Part shown: piece by piece, positions 19,808 through 28,137 of the stretch
Numbering within the stretch: the stretch's first letter is position 1
Layout: each line of letters starts with the position of its first letter
Assembly: GCF_002003465.1 (NCBI RefSeq)
Contig: NZ_BDDQ01000002.1
Span: 62,001-126,000 of the forward strand
Reading direction: 5' to 3'
DNA: 64,000 nt
DNA from: Caenibacillus caldisaponilyticus
GTDB lineage: Bacteria; Bacillota; Bacilli; Bacillales; Sporolactobacillaceae
Translations under genes and position numbers: made by a program
The notes under the pieces: model-generated
Seen by the model: the letters and a program-made list of their open reading frames with translations, nothing else
What the model was told of the DNA's origin: nothing
The model's database searches: none

Positions 19808-21523
19808 TTAGTCCTGCAATGATGGGCGCAACCGCTCGGGTTGGTCGCTTGACGGCTTCTCTTCAGCCACGGCACCATCGTCTTCTGGAGGACGGGTCTT
19901 TTTCAAGAAGATCGAAAAGACGAGGGCGATGATTGACAAAACCGTGGCGAACAAAAAGGCGTCGTTAATCCCCTGAATCGTCGCGTGTTTCATCACCAGG
20001 CCGTACAAAATTTGGGTCGCCCCGTTTTGTCCGCCGGGCGCCACCGCGCTGAGCGTTTGCCATTTTTCCAAAAATCCGGGATTATTCGATGTCATCACGT
20101 CGGCATAAGCGGCCGCGTGGAAATCCGTCCGGTTCGACATCACGGTGACGAGAAAAGCGGTGCCGAGCGACCCGGCCACTTGCCGCAAGGTGTTCACCAT
20201 CGCTGTCCCATGCGCGTTTAACCGCTGCGGCAACGCGTTCAATCCGGTCGTCATGATCGGCATCATCAGCATGGACATGCCGAACATTCGCAGTGAATAA
20301 AGGACAAGCAACCAGCGATACGGCGTTTCATCCGTTAACCGGGTAAATTCGTACGTCGTCACCGTCGTGATGAACAAGCCGACAACGGCGAGGGCCCTCG
20401 GCCCGATTTTGTCAAAAATAATGCCGGTGACCGGGCTCATGAGACCCATGAGCAGCGCGCCGGGGAGAAGCAATAACCCCGACTCGAGCGGCGTGAACCC
20501 GCGAATGTTTTGCAAATAAATCGGCAGGAGGATCATCGCGGCAAACATCGCCATCGTAATGACGGCATTGACGAAAGCCGCCAAGGAAAACATCCCGTAT
20601 TTGAACACGCGGAATTCCAGCATCGGCCTGTCGACCGCAAACTCCCGCCAGATGAACAAGGCGAGGGCGAGCAAACCGACGATCAAAGGAAGGATAACGG
20701 TAGTGCTGCTCCAGCTGTGATTGCCCGCTTCACTAAAGCCATAAAGAATGCCGCCAAACCCGATCGTCGATAAAACGATGCCGAGGTAATCCAACTTCGG
20801 ATACGTGAGTTTCGTCACGTTTTTCAACAAAGCCAAAGCGAGAAATACGTCCAACAGCGCAAACGGGAACACGATATAAAAAAGAACCCGCCAGGTATAA
20901 TGCTCGACGATGTAACCGGACAAGGTCGGGCCGACCGCCGGGGCGAAAATCATCGCCAAGCCGATGATTCCCATGGCCGCGCCGCGTTTTTCGACCGGAA
21001 AAATCGTCAAAAAGACGTTGGTCATCAAGGGCATGATGATGCCGGCGCCGCAGGCTTGGATCACCCGCCCCGACATGAGCAGCGCGAAATTGGGCGAGAC
21101 GGCGCAAAGCAAAGTGCCCGCCGCAAATAGGGCCATGGCTGTGATAAATAGCTGCCGCGTCGTAAATTTTTCCATCAAAAAGGCGGACACCGGAATGAGC
21201 ACGCCGTTCACCAGCATGAATCCGGTCGTCAACCATTGCGCCGTGTTCGCGGAGATGTTTAAATCGGTCATCATCACCGGCAAGGCGACGTTCATCAATG
21301 TTTGATTGAGGATCGATACAAAAGCGCCCAAAATGAGGACGGTGATGATCGGCCCTTTTTTGATGGAAGCAGGGTTTTCTTCATTGGCCGTCTCCGCTTG
21401 TATACGCGTGTCACGGCCGTTTCCCCCGGTATCCCGGCGCCTCTTCACCCGCCGATAGATCAGGTTACATCCGATCAATACAAGCAGGGAAAAAATGGTG
21501 TATCCCGTCCAAAACGCGGACAT
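19808..21523 (-). CDS. MFS multidrug exporter, DHA2 (EmrB/QacA) family
   Basis: A 571-residue proton-driven exporter. One extra N-terminal membrane segment and a charged linker (to about residue 55) precede the 14-segment DHA2 core, in which the motif-C-like MPLMTNVFLTIFPVEKRGAAMG and SGRVIQACGAGIIMPL can be seen near 145-180. The ATG at 21523 is best placed relative to AGGAGG (eight bases); GTG 21532 and ATG 21529 are alternatives. It follows a HlyD-type adaptor gene closely and a MarR regulator, so export of a drug or toxic organic compound induced through MarR is the likely role. Confidence 0.9.
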   Translation of the reverse strand: MSAFWTGYTIFSLLVLIGCNLIYRRVKRRRDTGGNGRDTRIQAETANEENPASIKKGPIITVLILGAFVSILNQTLMNVALPVMMTDLNISANTAQWLTTGFMLVNGVLIPVSAFLMEKFTTRQLFITAMALFAAGTLLCAVSPNFALLMSGRVIQACGAGIIMPLMTNVFLTIFPVEKRGAAMGIIGLAMIFAPAVGPTLSGYIVEHYTWRVLFYIVFPFALLDVFLALALLKNVTKLTYPKLDYLGIVLSTIGFGGILYGFSEAGNHSWSSTTVILPLIVGLLALALFIWREFAVDRPMLEFRVFKYGMFSLAAFVNAVITMAMFAAMILLPIYLQNIRGFTPLESGLLLLPGALLMGLMSPVTGIIFDKIGPRALAVVGLFITTVTTYEFTRLTDETPYRWLLVLYSLRMFGMSMLMMPIMTTGLNALPQRLNAHGTAMVNTLRQVAGSLGTAFLVTVMSNRTDFHAAAYADVMTSNNPGFLEKWQTLSAVAPGGQNGATQILYGLVMKHATIQGINDAFLFATVLSIIALVFSIFLKKTRPPEDDGAVAEEKPSSDQPERLRPSLQD

Positions 21524-21535
21524 CCCCATCACCTC

Positions 21536-22198
21536 CTACTTGTGGATCCGCACCGAAACGTTCATACCGGGTTTCAAGGCCATGCCTTTGTAGCCATTGA
21601 TCGAAATTTTCACAGGAATGACTTGGGTGACTTTCGTGTAATTGCCGTTCGCATTGTTATTCGGTAAAAGCGAGAATGTGCCGGCCGTCGTCAAGCCGAT
21701 TTGTTCCACTTTTCCTTTCAGCACTTCATTGGGGTAGGCGTCCACATAGATATCAACGTCTTGGCCGACTTGGACATCATCGATATCCGTTTCGTCAACG
21801 TTGGCCGTGACCCAAAGTTTATCCATGTTATAGGCTTGGGCAAGCGGAGTGCCCGCCGCAACGAACGTATCCTTCACCGCGTTTTCCTTAACGATCGTCG
21901 CTTTTTGCGGGAAAGTCACGGCAACCTTGGTCGGAGCCGACGAGCCGGATGCCGGGGCGGCCAAGATCGTGCCGACCTTTTCACCGCTATCCAACGTTTT
22001 TCCGACGCTGCCTTTCCATTCCGTCAATTTTCCTGAAGCCGGCGCCGCGATCGTAATCATTTGTCCGTCGATCATCGCGTTGTCGGTTTTAATGTAATTG
22101 ACCGACTGATCGTAATAGTAGTAACCGAGAAAACCCCCGGCAACGAGAACCAAAAGAACGATAATGTTCAAGACAAGCATTTTTTGGAAACCTTTCAT
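21536..22198 (-). CDS. HlyD/EmrA-family efflux adaptor
   Basis: A 220-residue membrane-anchored adaptor. One N-terminal membrane helix (about 8-28) is followed by a biotinyl-lipoyl-like domain (IKTDNAMIDGQMITIAAPASGKL) and a beta-barrel segment (GQDVDIYVDAYPNEVLKGKV). It has no long coiled-coil hairpin and is short, as in Gram-positive two-component EmrAB-like pumps that need no outer-membrane channel. It lies between marR and the exporter, all on the minus strand with gaps of only about 12-15 bases. Confidence 0.9.
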   Translation of the reverse strand: MKGFQKMLVLNIIVLLVLVAGGFLGYYYYDQSVNYIKTDNAMIDGQMITIAAPASGKLTEWKGSVGKTLDSGEKVGTILAAPASGSSAPTKVAVTFPQKATIVKENAVKDTFVAAGTPLAQAYNMDKLWVTANVDETDIDDVQVGQDVDIYVDAYPNEVLKGKVEQIGLTTAGTFSLLPNNNANGNYTKVTQVIPVKISINGYKGMALKPGMNVSVRIHK

Positions 22199-22213
22199 CG
22201 GTGTTCTCTCCCT

Positions 22214-22651
22214 TCATCCACGAATTTGGTTTAAGATCGCATCATGAATCCGCAACAAATGGCGAAGCTCCTCTTCCGGAATGTCGAGAATTCGGTGCAA
22301 TTTCCGCATGAGCGACGAAGACGGCGAAAACGCCTGTCTTTGAATGCGCGCGCCCTCTTCGGTCAAAGACACGGCCAATTGCCTCCGGTCCCCCTCCGCC
22401 CGGTTCCTTTGAACCAAACCGGCGTCGACGAGCCGGTCGATCACTCCGCTCACCGTGCTGTTGCTTAACAGCAATTCTTGCGCCAAACAGCCGAGCGTGG
22501 CGTCGGGATGTTGATGCAAGGAGCGGAGGACGAGCAGCTGGACGGCCGTCACCCCTTCCTTTTGCGCTTCCTCGCGCAAGAGATCAAACAAAGCGCCTGT
22601 GACACGACGGAACGAATGCATCGTTTCATGCAGCAGCTCGTCACTGGCCAT
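22214..22651 (-). CDS. MarR-family transcription regulator
   Basis: A 145-residue winged-helix repressor, dimeric in this family. HTH: ATLGCLAQELLLSNSTVSGVIDRL (about residues 50-73); wing: RNRAEGDRRQLAVSLTEEG. The ATG at 22651 has GGAGGGA nine bases upstream; the frame stays open for another 180 codons upstream without a ribosome site, so the longer reading is rejected. It heads the HlyD-MFS operon. A perfect inverted repeat 36 bases upstream is the likely operator, giving autoregulation and induction of the pump by ligand. Confidence 0.92.
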   Translation of the reverse strand: MASDELLHETMHSFRRVTGALFDLLREEAQKEGVTAVQLLVLRSLHQHPDATLGCLAQELLLSNSTVSGVIDRLVDAGLVQRNRAEGDRRQLAVSLTEEGARIQRQAFSPSSSLMRKLHRILDIPEEELRHLLRIHDAILNQIRG

Positions 22652-22687
22652 CGCGGGCTTTCCCTCCATAAATAAATCGCGGCTGAT

Positions 22688-22718
22688 ATTTCGCATAGGA
22701 ATATTTTCTATGCGAAAT
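22688..22718. promoter_or_regulatory. inverted-repeat operator of the MarR operon
   Basis: ATTTCGCATAG-N9-CTATGCGAAAT: two perfect 11-base arms. On the minus strand TTGCTT lies just upstream and a TATTCC-like -10 falls inside the repeat at 16-base spacing, so a bound dimer would block the promoter. The marR start is 36 bases downstream. Confidence 0.8.
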
Positions 22719-22792
22719 AAAGCAACTTCTATTTTACCGTTCTCAGATTTCTTGTCAACAAATTTGTATGACCGGTTTTCGCTAAATTGAAC

Positions 22793-22852
22793 GGTTTCGT
22801 CATTCCGAATCTGGCTTGTGCCCGGCCGCTCATAATTGAGAATGACGAAACC
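22793..22852. repeat. 13-base inverted repeat with 34-base loop
   Basis: GGTTTCGTCATTC (22793-22805) and GAATGACGAAACC (22840-22852) are perfect complements. No gene lies between. It is neither followed by a T tract nor overlapping a clear promoter, so the role is unknown; a distal operator or the remnant of a small element are options. Confidence 0.7.
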
Positions 22853-23242
22853 AAGAGCATGCGACACCGGGAACCCATTTCGGCATGCTGCGCGACCGGT
22901 GCCGTCCAGAAACTTACTAACAGTATGCTTCCTCCGATGCCGGGTCATGCCGATCGCCAAGCCCCTCTTAAGGGTTACAATAAGGTCGGACGATCCTTTT
23001 TGGAAAGGCTTATCCAAGAATGGCCCGCCTGATTTTGGCCAACGGCCGATATCGCCCGAGCGCAGCCGAAACGCCGGATGGAATCGTCCGGTGAGAAAAA
23101 GCGGCCGGATGAGCGATGCACAGGCGGCAAACGTCCCCGCTGCAAAGTACGGTATGGTAAAGGTCGTCTTTTTATCATGCTTTTTTATAGCTTTCAAAAC
23201 GCTATCCGGTGAAACAGAAAGCCGGCACCGAGCGCCGTCAGC

Positions 23243-23629
23243 TCAATGCCGGACGAAAGGGGACAAGATCAATTCGGTTTTTGTTTTCCATTCCCGATAA
23301 AAAGGGGACAAACGATTCAGAACGTATTGGATCATTTTTTCTTGGCTAAAGCTCCAGACGTTGATCGTTTCGCTGAAATCGGCGACCATGTCGCGGAACT
23401 GTTCAACGAGCGCCTGAATTTCAGGCGAATCGCCGAGCATATCCAACAGCGCGTCGTGGGAGACGGCCAGTTGGATCCAGCTCGACCACAAATCAGGCAT
23501 GATGAGGTGGAGCGCATCCGCCTGCTCAAACAAGGGTTTGTTTTCAACATAATTAAAAGCTTGTTCTACTGTATTGAGGAGTTCCAAATATTGTCTAACA
23601 AAAGTGAGTTGGGATTCCTTGTGTAACAT
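23243..23629 (-). CDS. small helical protein at the end of the fliD-fliS-fliT operon
   Basis: A 128-residue, mostly helical, acidic protein with no membrane segment or recognisable motif. It follows the FliT-like gene by eight bases, in the same direction, so it is probably the last gene of the flagellar export-chaperone operon. The size and helical make-up would fit another small flagellar chaperone or an unrelated helper; I do not recognise the family. Confidence 0.6.
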   Translation of the reverse strand: MLHKESQLTFVRQYLELLNTVEQAFNYVENKPLFEQADALHLIMPDLWSSWIQLAVSHDALLDMLGDSPEIQALVEQFRDMVADFSETINVWSFSQEKMIQYVLNRLSPFYREWKTKTELILSPFVRH

Positions 23630-23637
23630 GATGTGCC

Positions 23638-24084
23638 CTACTTCCTTTTGTCCAGAAACATCCCTTCTCGCGCCGCATTTTGAAAAGGCCGGCGATAATG
23701 TTGACTCAATCTGCGTTGCGCGTGAAAACGCTGGCGATCGCTTTGAATGTCGTCCATCACGGACTTTAAAAGGTTCGGGATGTCCCGCTCCATCGCGACG
23801 ATTTTTTCGGCGGCCGCGGGATCCGCGTTTTTCATCCGTTCCGCAAAAGCCGCTCCGGCTCTATCCGCCGCCTGTTTCACCCGGTCGATCACCGTTTGCC
23901 GTTCGCGGATACACCGTTGCACGTCGCGGATAAACGCGTCCCGGTCCGCTTTTCGCGTTTCATAAGATTGGAGCAACTTGTAAAGCGTTTCCGACCGCTC
24001 TAAAAGTTCAGAGATCAAGGTTCGAGCGGCGTCATCATACCGGTTGTCGTCGCCCGCCTTCCGCAGGCGTTCATCCGCCGCCAT
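23638..24084 (-). CDS. fliT: FliT-like flagellar chaperone
   Basis: A 148-residue all-helical protein rich in charged heptads (about residues 20-115), consistent with FliT, the chaperone of the filament cap FliD. The ATG at 24084 shares a base with the fliS stop (TGATG), which fixes the start; a longer upstream reading would overlap fliS fully. Sequence identity to FliT cannot be seen by eye because this family is poorly conserved, so the call leans on position directly after fliS. Confidence 0.65.
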   Translation of the reverse strand: MAADERLRKAGDDNRYDDAARTLISELLERSETLYKLLQSYETRKADRDAFIRDVQRCIRERQTVIDRVKQAADRAGAAFAERMKNADPAAAEKIVAMERDIPNLLKSVMDDIQSDRQRFHAQRRLSQHYRRPFQNAAREGMFLDKRK

Positions 24085-24482
24085 CACGCTTGCCCCGCTT
24101 GGCGGCGGGTTTGTTGTTTCGTGATCTGCAGGACCTGTTTCCACGTATCGCGGAACCCTGTTACCAATTCCTCGACTTCGTTCAAAATTTCAAGATCGGA
24201 TTTCACGTTCGCCTCGATCAAGCGGCGATGAATGTAATCGTACATTCTGAGCATGTCCTTCGCGATCGGCACATCCATGTTCAACGTGACCATCAGCTCG
24301 TGGATGATCCGTTGCGCTTTTTGCAGATTGGTATTTTTCGCCTCCATATCGTTTTCGCTGATCGCGGCTTTGCCGAATCGAATGAACTTCAGGCATCCGT
24401 TGTATAACATCAAAGTCAGCTCGCCCGGCGTCGCGGTCGTCACCGACGTCTGCTCATAAGCTTTATACGGGTTTGCTTTCAC
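24084..24482 (-). CDS. fliS: flagellin export chaperone FliS
   Basis: A 132-residue four-helix protein that binds flagellin and stops it from polymerising in the cytoplasm. Family marks: NPYKAYEQTSVTTATPGELTLMLYNGCLKFI at the N-terminus (here read as separate blocks NPYKAY, TPGELTLMLY) and RRLIEANVKSD in the second half. The GTG at 24482 is preferred because GGAGG lies eight bases before it; the in-frame ATG at 24497 overlaps that site. Followed by the FliT-like gene with a TGATG junction. Confidence 0.95.
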   Translation of the reverse strand: MKANPYKAYEQTSVTTATPGELTLMLYNGCLKFIRFGKAAISENDMEAKNTNLQKAQRIIHELMVTLNMDVPIAKDMLRMYDYIHRRLIEANVKSDLEILNEVEELVTGFRDTWKQVLQITKQQTRRQAGQA

Positions 24483-24769
24483 GCCGACAACCTCCATTCC
24501 AGCGTTATGTCCTGCGCTGCCAAGCTGCGAAAAAAACGGGCGGAGGATCGGTCTCCGCTTATCCGTCCATACGTACAGACCGCTTTCCCATTCCGCTTGT
24601 AGAAAAGCGAATGGCCTCCACCCCTTATTTTAATAGGCTTCAAACCCTTTTCAACCGACAAACGGCCGATCTTGGACCCGCCCGACGCGGCGATGTCCGT
24701 CAGCAAATTCTCCTTTACCGTCTTCTTCTTTTTTCCGTCCGTAAATCCAGCGCCGACGATTCCATCCAT
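24479..24769 (-). CDS. possible small protein between fliD and fliS
   Basis: A 96-codon open frame whose stop overlaps the fliS start (GTGA), the arrangement typical of coupled genes. It encodes a basic, soluble product with a lysine-rich patch near residue 13-20. No good ribosome site precedes the ATG at 24769; an AAAGGAG about 60 bases inside could serve a later TTG or CTG. The family is not recognised and the frame could be a chance opening in the fliD-fliS spacer. Confidence 0.35.
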   Translation of the reverse strand: MDGIVGAGFTDGKKKKTVKENLLTDIAASGGSKIGRLSVEKGLKPIKIRGGGHSLFYKRNGKAVCTYGRISGDRSSARFFRSLAAQDITLEWRLSA

Positions 24770-24876
24770 GGAGCAATGGGTCTACCCATGTAGTCTACGG
24801 ACGCCTTCCAGCATCACTCTAGCTTTTAATAGTTACAGAGCCCGCTTGTTCTTAACCTTAATCAGTCCAGATGACC

Positions 24877-26715
24877 TTATTTTCCGGAATTAAAGAATGA
24901 CATGATATAGGAAGCTTGTTGGTTCGCCATTTGGATCGCTTCTTCCATCGCCGTAAATTGGGCATAGTAGCGGTTTTGCACATCATTTAAGTGATCTTCA
25001 AAAGCGCTGATGCGCTCGTCGAGATCGTGAATATCCTTGCCGAGGAAATATTGGTCATAGGTGCTTGAATCGTTGCCCGCCTTTTGTTTGACCTTGTTCA
25101 TCGTATCTTGGATGACACCTTGCAGCCGCTTCATGAGACCGGTGTCATCATCGGTGCTGCCCGATTTGGTAAAAAGATCGATGACGGCCTGCGGATCATC
25201 CGCGATTGCCTGTTTCAGCGTCGCTTCATCGATTTCCAATTTCCCGTTTTGCGTGTAATCGCTCGACGTTTTGATGCCGATTTCGGCTAACTGATCGTAC
25301 TTTGTGTTGCTGAGGCCGCTGACCTGCTTGTACAATTCCAGGCGCATTTGCGAGAGCCCGTCGCGGAGAATCGTGTCGTCCGCGAGCATGCCGCTCATCG
25401 CTTTTTGGTTCCAAAGATTGATCTCGTCTTCCGACATGTCTTTTTTCTGATCGTCGGTGAGCGGCGGATAATCGCGATAGCGCTTCTCGGACAACTTTGC
25501 GTTGATCTTGTCGATCGTGTCGTTATATTTGTCGACCCACGCTTTGATTTTGTCATAGATACCGTCCGTATCGTTGGTTACACTGACCGTCACCGGTGAA
25601 GTGATGTTTTGTTTAAGCGTAAACGTGACGCCATTGACGGTAAACGTGTTGTCGTGGCGGGTCGTCGTAAGCCCGTTGATCGTAATCGTAGCATCCGTAC
25701 CGCCTTGTTCATTGTTCGAATCCAGCTTGAGCGTGTCGGTGAAAAACGCGCTGGTGAATATCATTTCCGCCCCACTTTTGTTGTAATCGCCCGTTTTGCT
25801 GCGGGTGATGGAGACCTGACCGGTGGCGGAATCAAAAAACATGGAAACACCCGCGGCCGAGCCGTTGATCGCGCTGATTACGGTGTTCAAACTTTTGGTG
25901 CCATCGAACGCCCACGAGTACGTTTGCAGGTTGCCATTATCGTCGGGCGTTTGCAAGCTGACCGTAAACGACGTGTTCGTGTTCGTCGCGTACGTGTAAT
26001 CCGCGGTGATCGATCCCGGGTCATAATTAAAGGTCAAATCGCCCGTGACCGCGTTCACGTACACTTTTTTCGCGCTTGTCGTATCCGCGTCGTAGTCCGC
26101 CTTGGAATAATAAACTTTCGCCCCGTCACTGAAAGTGAGCGACTGAGTCGTATCGATGTAGCCGTGAGCCAATTTGTACGATCCGTCGGGATTTTGGACA
26201 ACCGCCTCGCCGACCGCCTGCTGTTCTTGCAGATCCAATCCGGCAAAGGGGTCGTTGGCAAAAGCCCCTCTCATATTCCAAAGGCTTTCGTTTTCGTCCA
26301 GTCTGTATTTGCCGCTTGTAATGGAACCGTTGCTGTAATTGTAAGCCGCCGTCGCAATCGATCCGTTTTGGAGAAGATACGTCGCATTGGGAGCGCTTGA
26401 TTTCGCCGTCGCCGAAACCACGCTGTCGTTCGACGAAACCGCTTGTTTGACGAGATAGTTCGACTGCAGCGTCATATCAAAGGTCATATTGTACAAATCG
26501 AGGAGCAGGCTGTTCATCGAACGATAATCGTCTTGTTGCCATTGCAGCAGTTGTCTTTGCTGCTGCATCTGCGTAAGCGGGATGCGCTCGGCCGCCATCA
26601 ATTTTTCCACGATGCTGTCGACGTCGATACCGCTCGCCAAGCCGAACGTGCGCAACGGATTGGATGAAGTGATGCCGGTGAGCGAGGAACTGATTCCAGA
26701 AACCGAATCGGCCAT
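24877..26715 (-). CDS. fliD: flagellar filament cap protein FliD
   Basis: A 612-residue hook-associated protein 2 that caps the filament and guides flagellin assembly. The N-terminal domain contains RTFGLASGIDVDSIVEKLMAAERIPL (marks: SGIDVDSIV, MAAERIPL, residues ~25-50) followed by a coiled helix; the C-terminal third (WVDKYNDTIDKIN ... LDERISAFEDHLNDVQNRY) returns to the helical core. The variable middle (about 110-380) makes the exposed head. An AAAGGAGG ribosome site precedes the ATG. It is cotranscribed with flaG from the sigma-D promoter at 27190. Confidence 0.96.
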   Translation of the reverse strand: MADSVSGISSSLTGITSSNPLRTFGLASGIDVDSIVEKLMAAERIPLTQMQQQRQLLQWQQDDYRSMNSLLLDLYNMTFDMTLQSNYLVKQAVSSNDSVVSATAKSSAPNATYLLQNGSIATAAYNYSNGSITSGKYRLDENESLWNMRGAFANDPFAGLDLQEQQAVGEAVVQNPDGSYKLAHGYIDTTQSLTFSDGAKVYYSKADYDADTTSAKKVYVNAVTGDLTFNYDPGSITADYTYATNTNTSFTVSLQTPDDNGNLQTYSWAFDGTKSLNTVISAINGSAAGVSMFFDSATGQVSITRSKTGDYNKSGAEMIFTSAFFTDTLKLDSNNEQGGTDATITINGLTTTRHDNTFTVNGVTFTLKQNITSPVTVSVTNDTDGIYDKIKAWVDKYNDTIDKINAKLSEKRYRDYPPLTDDQKKDMSEDEINLWNQKAMSGMLADDTILRDGLSQMRLELYKQVSGLSNTKYDQLAEIGIKTSSDYTQNGKLEIDEATLKQAIADDPQAVIDLFTKSGSTDDDTGLMKRLQGVIQDTMNKVKQKAGNDSSTYDQYFLGKDIHDLDERISAFEDHLNDVQNRYYAQFTAMEEAIQMANQQASYIMSFFNSGK

Positions 26716-26799
26716 ACCGAATCGCCTCCTTTATTTTGAGAGCTGTCGATTTTATCTCGAAAGATAAGACTCTCCTCCGTTTGGAGGATCGGATCGGGT

Positions 26800-27156
26800 T
26801 TAGACCTTTTTGTCCACAAGAAAACCGATGGACTCCAAAGTCGCCGCATACATGTCCAGAAACTTTTTCGGCGGAATCTCGCGGATCACGTCTCCGGTGT
26901 CCGTATCGACGACTTGGACATAGTATTCGTTCAGTTTCTCGTGCAGAACAAAATGAAGATCAATATGGTGCGGGATCATCACTTGGTTCAGCGCGTTGAC
27001 CGCCTTCCGCAATTCGTCCTTGGTTGCCGTTGGTTGCTCTTGTTGTTCATCCTTGCGGAAGTTTGGACCGACAACATGATCCGCAATCTTCAGTTGAGCC
27101 ACATGCGGCAGCGTTTGAACATCCACTCCGGAAGCTCGTTCAACTGCAAACCCCAC
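26800..27156 (-). CDS. flaG: FlaG-family flagellar protein
   Basis: A 118-residue protein (YvyC/FlaG). The C-terminal ~70 residues hold the domain pattern DLHFVLHEKLNEYYVQVVDT followed by GDVIREIPPKKFLDMYAATLE; the N-terminal third is a polar linker. The role in filament length control or assembly is poorly defined in the family. GTG start with GGAGGGA five bases upstream. First gene of the flaG-fliD-fliS-fliT operon, with a sigma-D promoter about 35 bases before it. Confidence 0.92.
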   Translation of the reverse strand: MGFAVERASGVDVQTLPHVAQLKIADHVVGPNFRKDEQQEQPTATKDELRKAVNALNQVMIPHHIDLHFVLHEKLNEYYVQVVDTDTGDVIREIPPKKFLDMYAATLESIGFLVDKKV

Positions 27157-27189
27157 GATTTTCCCTCCAGTGAAGTCATTCTACTGATT

Positions 27190-27217
27190 ATATCGGCCTG
27201 AAGGAACGTTTTGTTTA
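27190..27217 (-). promoter_or_regulatory. sigma-D promoter of flaG-fliD operon
   Basis: Minus strand: TAAA (27214-27217), 16-base spacer, GCCGATAT (27190-27197). This matches the motility sigma factor consensus fully in both boxes. Transcription would start about 25 bases before the flaG GTG. Confidence 0.9.
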
Positions 27218-27323
27218 GCTTTTCAGGACTGATCTGACATTTGAATTATTAAGCTATCAAACGTGATTAAGTGCCATGGTTCGAGAATCTTAACCCTATT
27301 CATTCCTTCTCTTGCCTCGCGTA

Positions 27324-27358
27324 CAAAAATAGCAATCTCCCAACAAAATAAGGGAGAA
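27324..27358 (-). terminator. probable terminator of the glycosylation operon
   Basis: Minus strand: TCTCCC, 10-base loop, GGGAGA, then TTGCTATTTTTG. It lies about 90 bases past the legF stop and before the flaG promoter. The stem is short, so read-through is possible. Confidence 0.55.
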
Positions 27359-27447
27359 TGCCTTCATTTCAATGCGAACTGATTAGGAAAACTTTTAGTG
27401 TAAGTTGATGATTTAGTGAACAATAAGAATTAAAGTATTGACGTTCG

Positions 27448-28137
27448 TTAAATTTCATCACTTTTCATCAGGCATTCACATATTTTAAAATCCAGTTCCG
27501 TATCAATATCAAAAGAATGTTCTTTATCCATGACAAAACCAATGGTTTGCTCTGTGACAAATGTCTCGTGCTTTAATAAAAAATTTCGTTTCGCAATATA
27601 AATCGCCCCATTAAGGGCATAAATTTTATTTGCATCTTGCCTACGGGCGACTGTCATCCCTTCGACAAACGGATGTAAAAGTGATTGTTCATCCAATGTG
27701 TACATCCAATAAGGGGGTTTATCAACCTCAACGACGGAAACACAGGATTCCGAATGATTTTCCATTAAATATTCAATACAGCGATCGATATCCTCATGTG
27801 TTCTTAAAGGCGATGTCGGCTGCAATAGCAGGATATACTCATAATCCGGAAAAAACTGCATGGCATGCAGGACAGGTTGAATTCCAGGCGTTGTATCCTC
27901 TGCAAGTTCTCTAGGACGAACAAAAGGAACTTCACATCCCCATTGTTTCGCCATCGCGATGATCTCTTGGTCATCTGAAGAAAGAATGAAACGATCGATG
28001 TATTTCGATTTTTTCGCTTCCTCAATGGTCCAAGCGATTAACGGTTTCCCGGCCAATGGTTTTATATTTTTCTTTAATACTCCTTTGGAGCCGCCTCGCG
28101 CCGGAATGATCGCTAGAATGGAATGGCCATTAATCAT
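27448..28137 (-). CDS. legF: CMP-nonulosonate (legionaminate) cytidylyltransferase
   Basis: A 229-residue enzyme that activates the nine-carbon sugar with CTP, the last cytoplasmic step before transfer to flagellin. The nucleotide-binding N-terminus IIPARGGSKGVLKKNIKPLAGKPL is split here as PARGGSKG and KNIKPLAGKP (residues 11-32); LLLQPTSPLRT near 103 and the FDIDTELDF metal-site region near the end are also family marks. The ATG overlaps the upstream gene's stop by four bases. Called legF rather than neuA or pseF because the other pathway genes fit the legionaminate set. Confidence 0.87.
   Translation of the reverse strand: MINGHSILAIIPARGGSKGVLKKNIKPLAGKPLIAWTIEEAKKSKYIDRFILSSDDQEIIAMAKQWGCEVPFVRPRELAEDTTPGIQPVLHAMQFFPDYEYILLLQPTSPLRTHEDIDRCIEYLMENHSESCVSVVEVDKPPYWMYTLDEQSLLHPFVEGMTVARRQDANKIYALNGAIYIAKRNFLLKHETFVTEQTIGFVMDKEHSFDIDTELDFKICECLMKSDEI

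Larger units (their letters stand above)
22652..23242. other. intergenic upstream of marR
   Basis: No gene supported. Contains the MarR operator (22688-22718), a 13-base inverted repeat (22793-22852), and toward the right edge an imperfect hairpin (CCGGCA...TGCCGG, about 23221-23252) that may terminate the flagellar operon. Confidence 0.5.

Noticed and set aside
23044-23051. GCCGATAT on the plus strand, a sigma-D -10 match
   Set aside because: No TAAA-like box at 14-16 bases upstream and no plus-strand gene downstream.
22652-23197. In-frame 182-codon extension of marR
   Set aside because: MarR proteins are about 145 residues, the ribosome site is at 22651, and the extension contains the operator and a long inverted repeat; open by chance.
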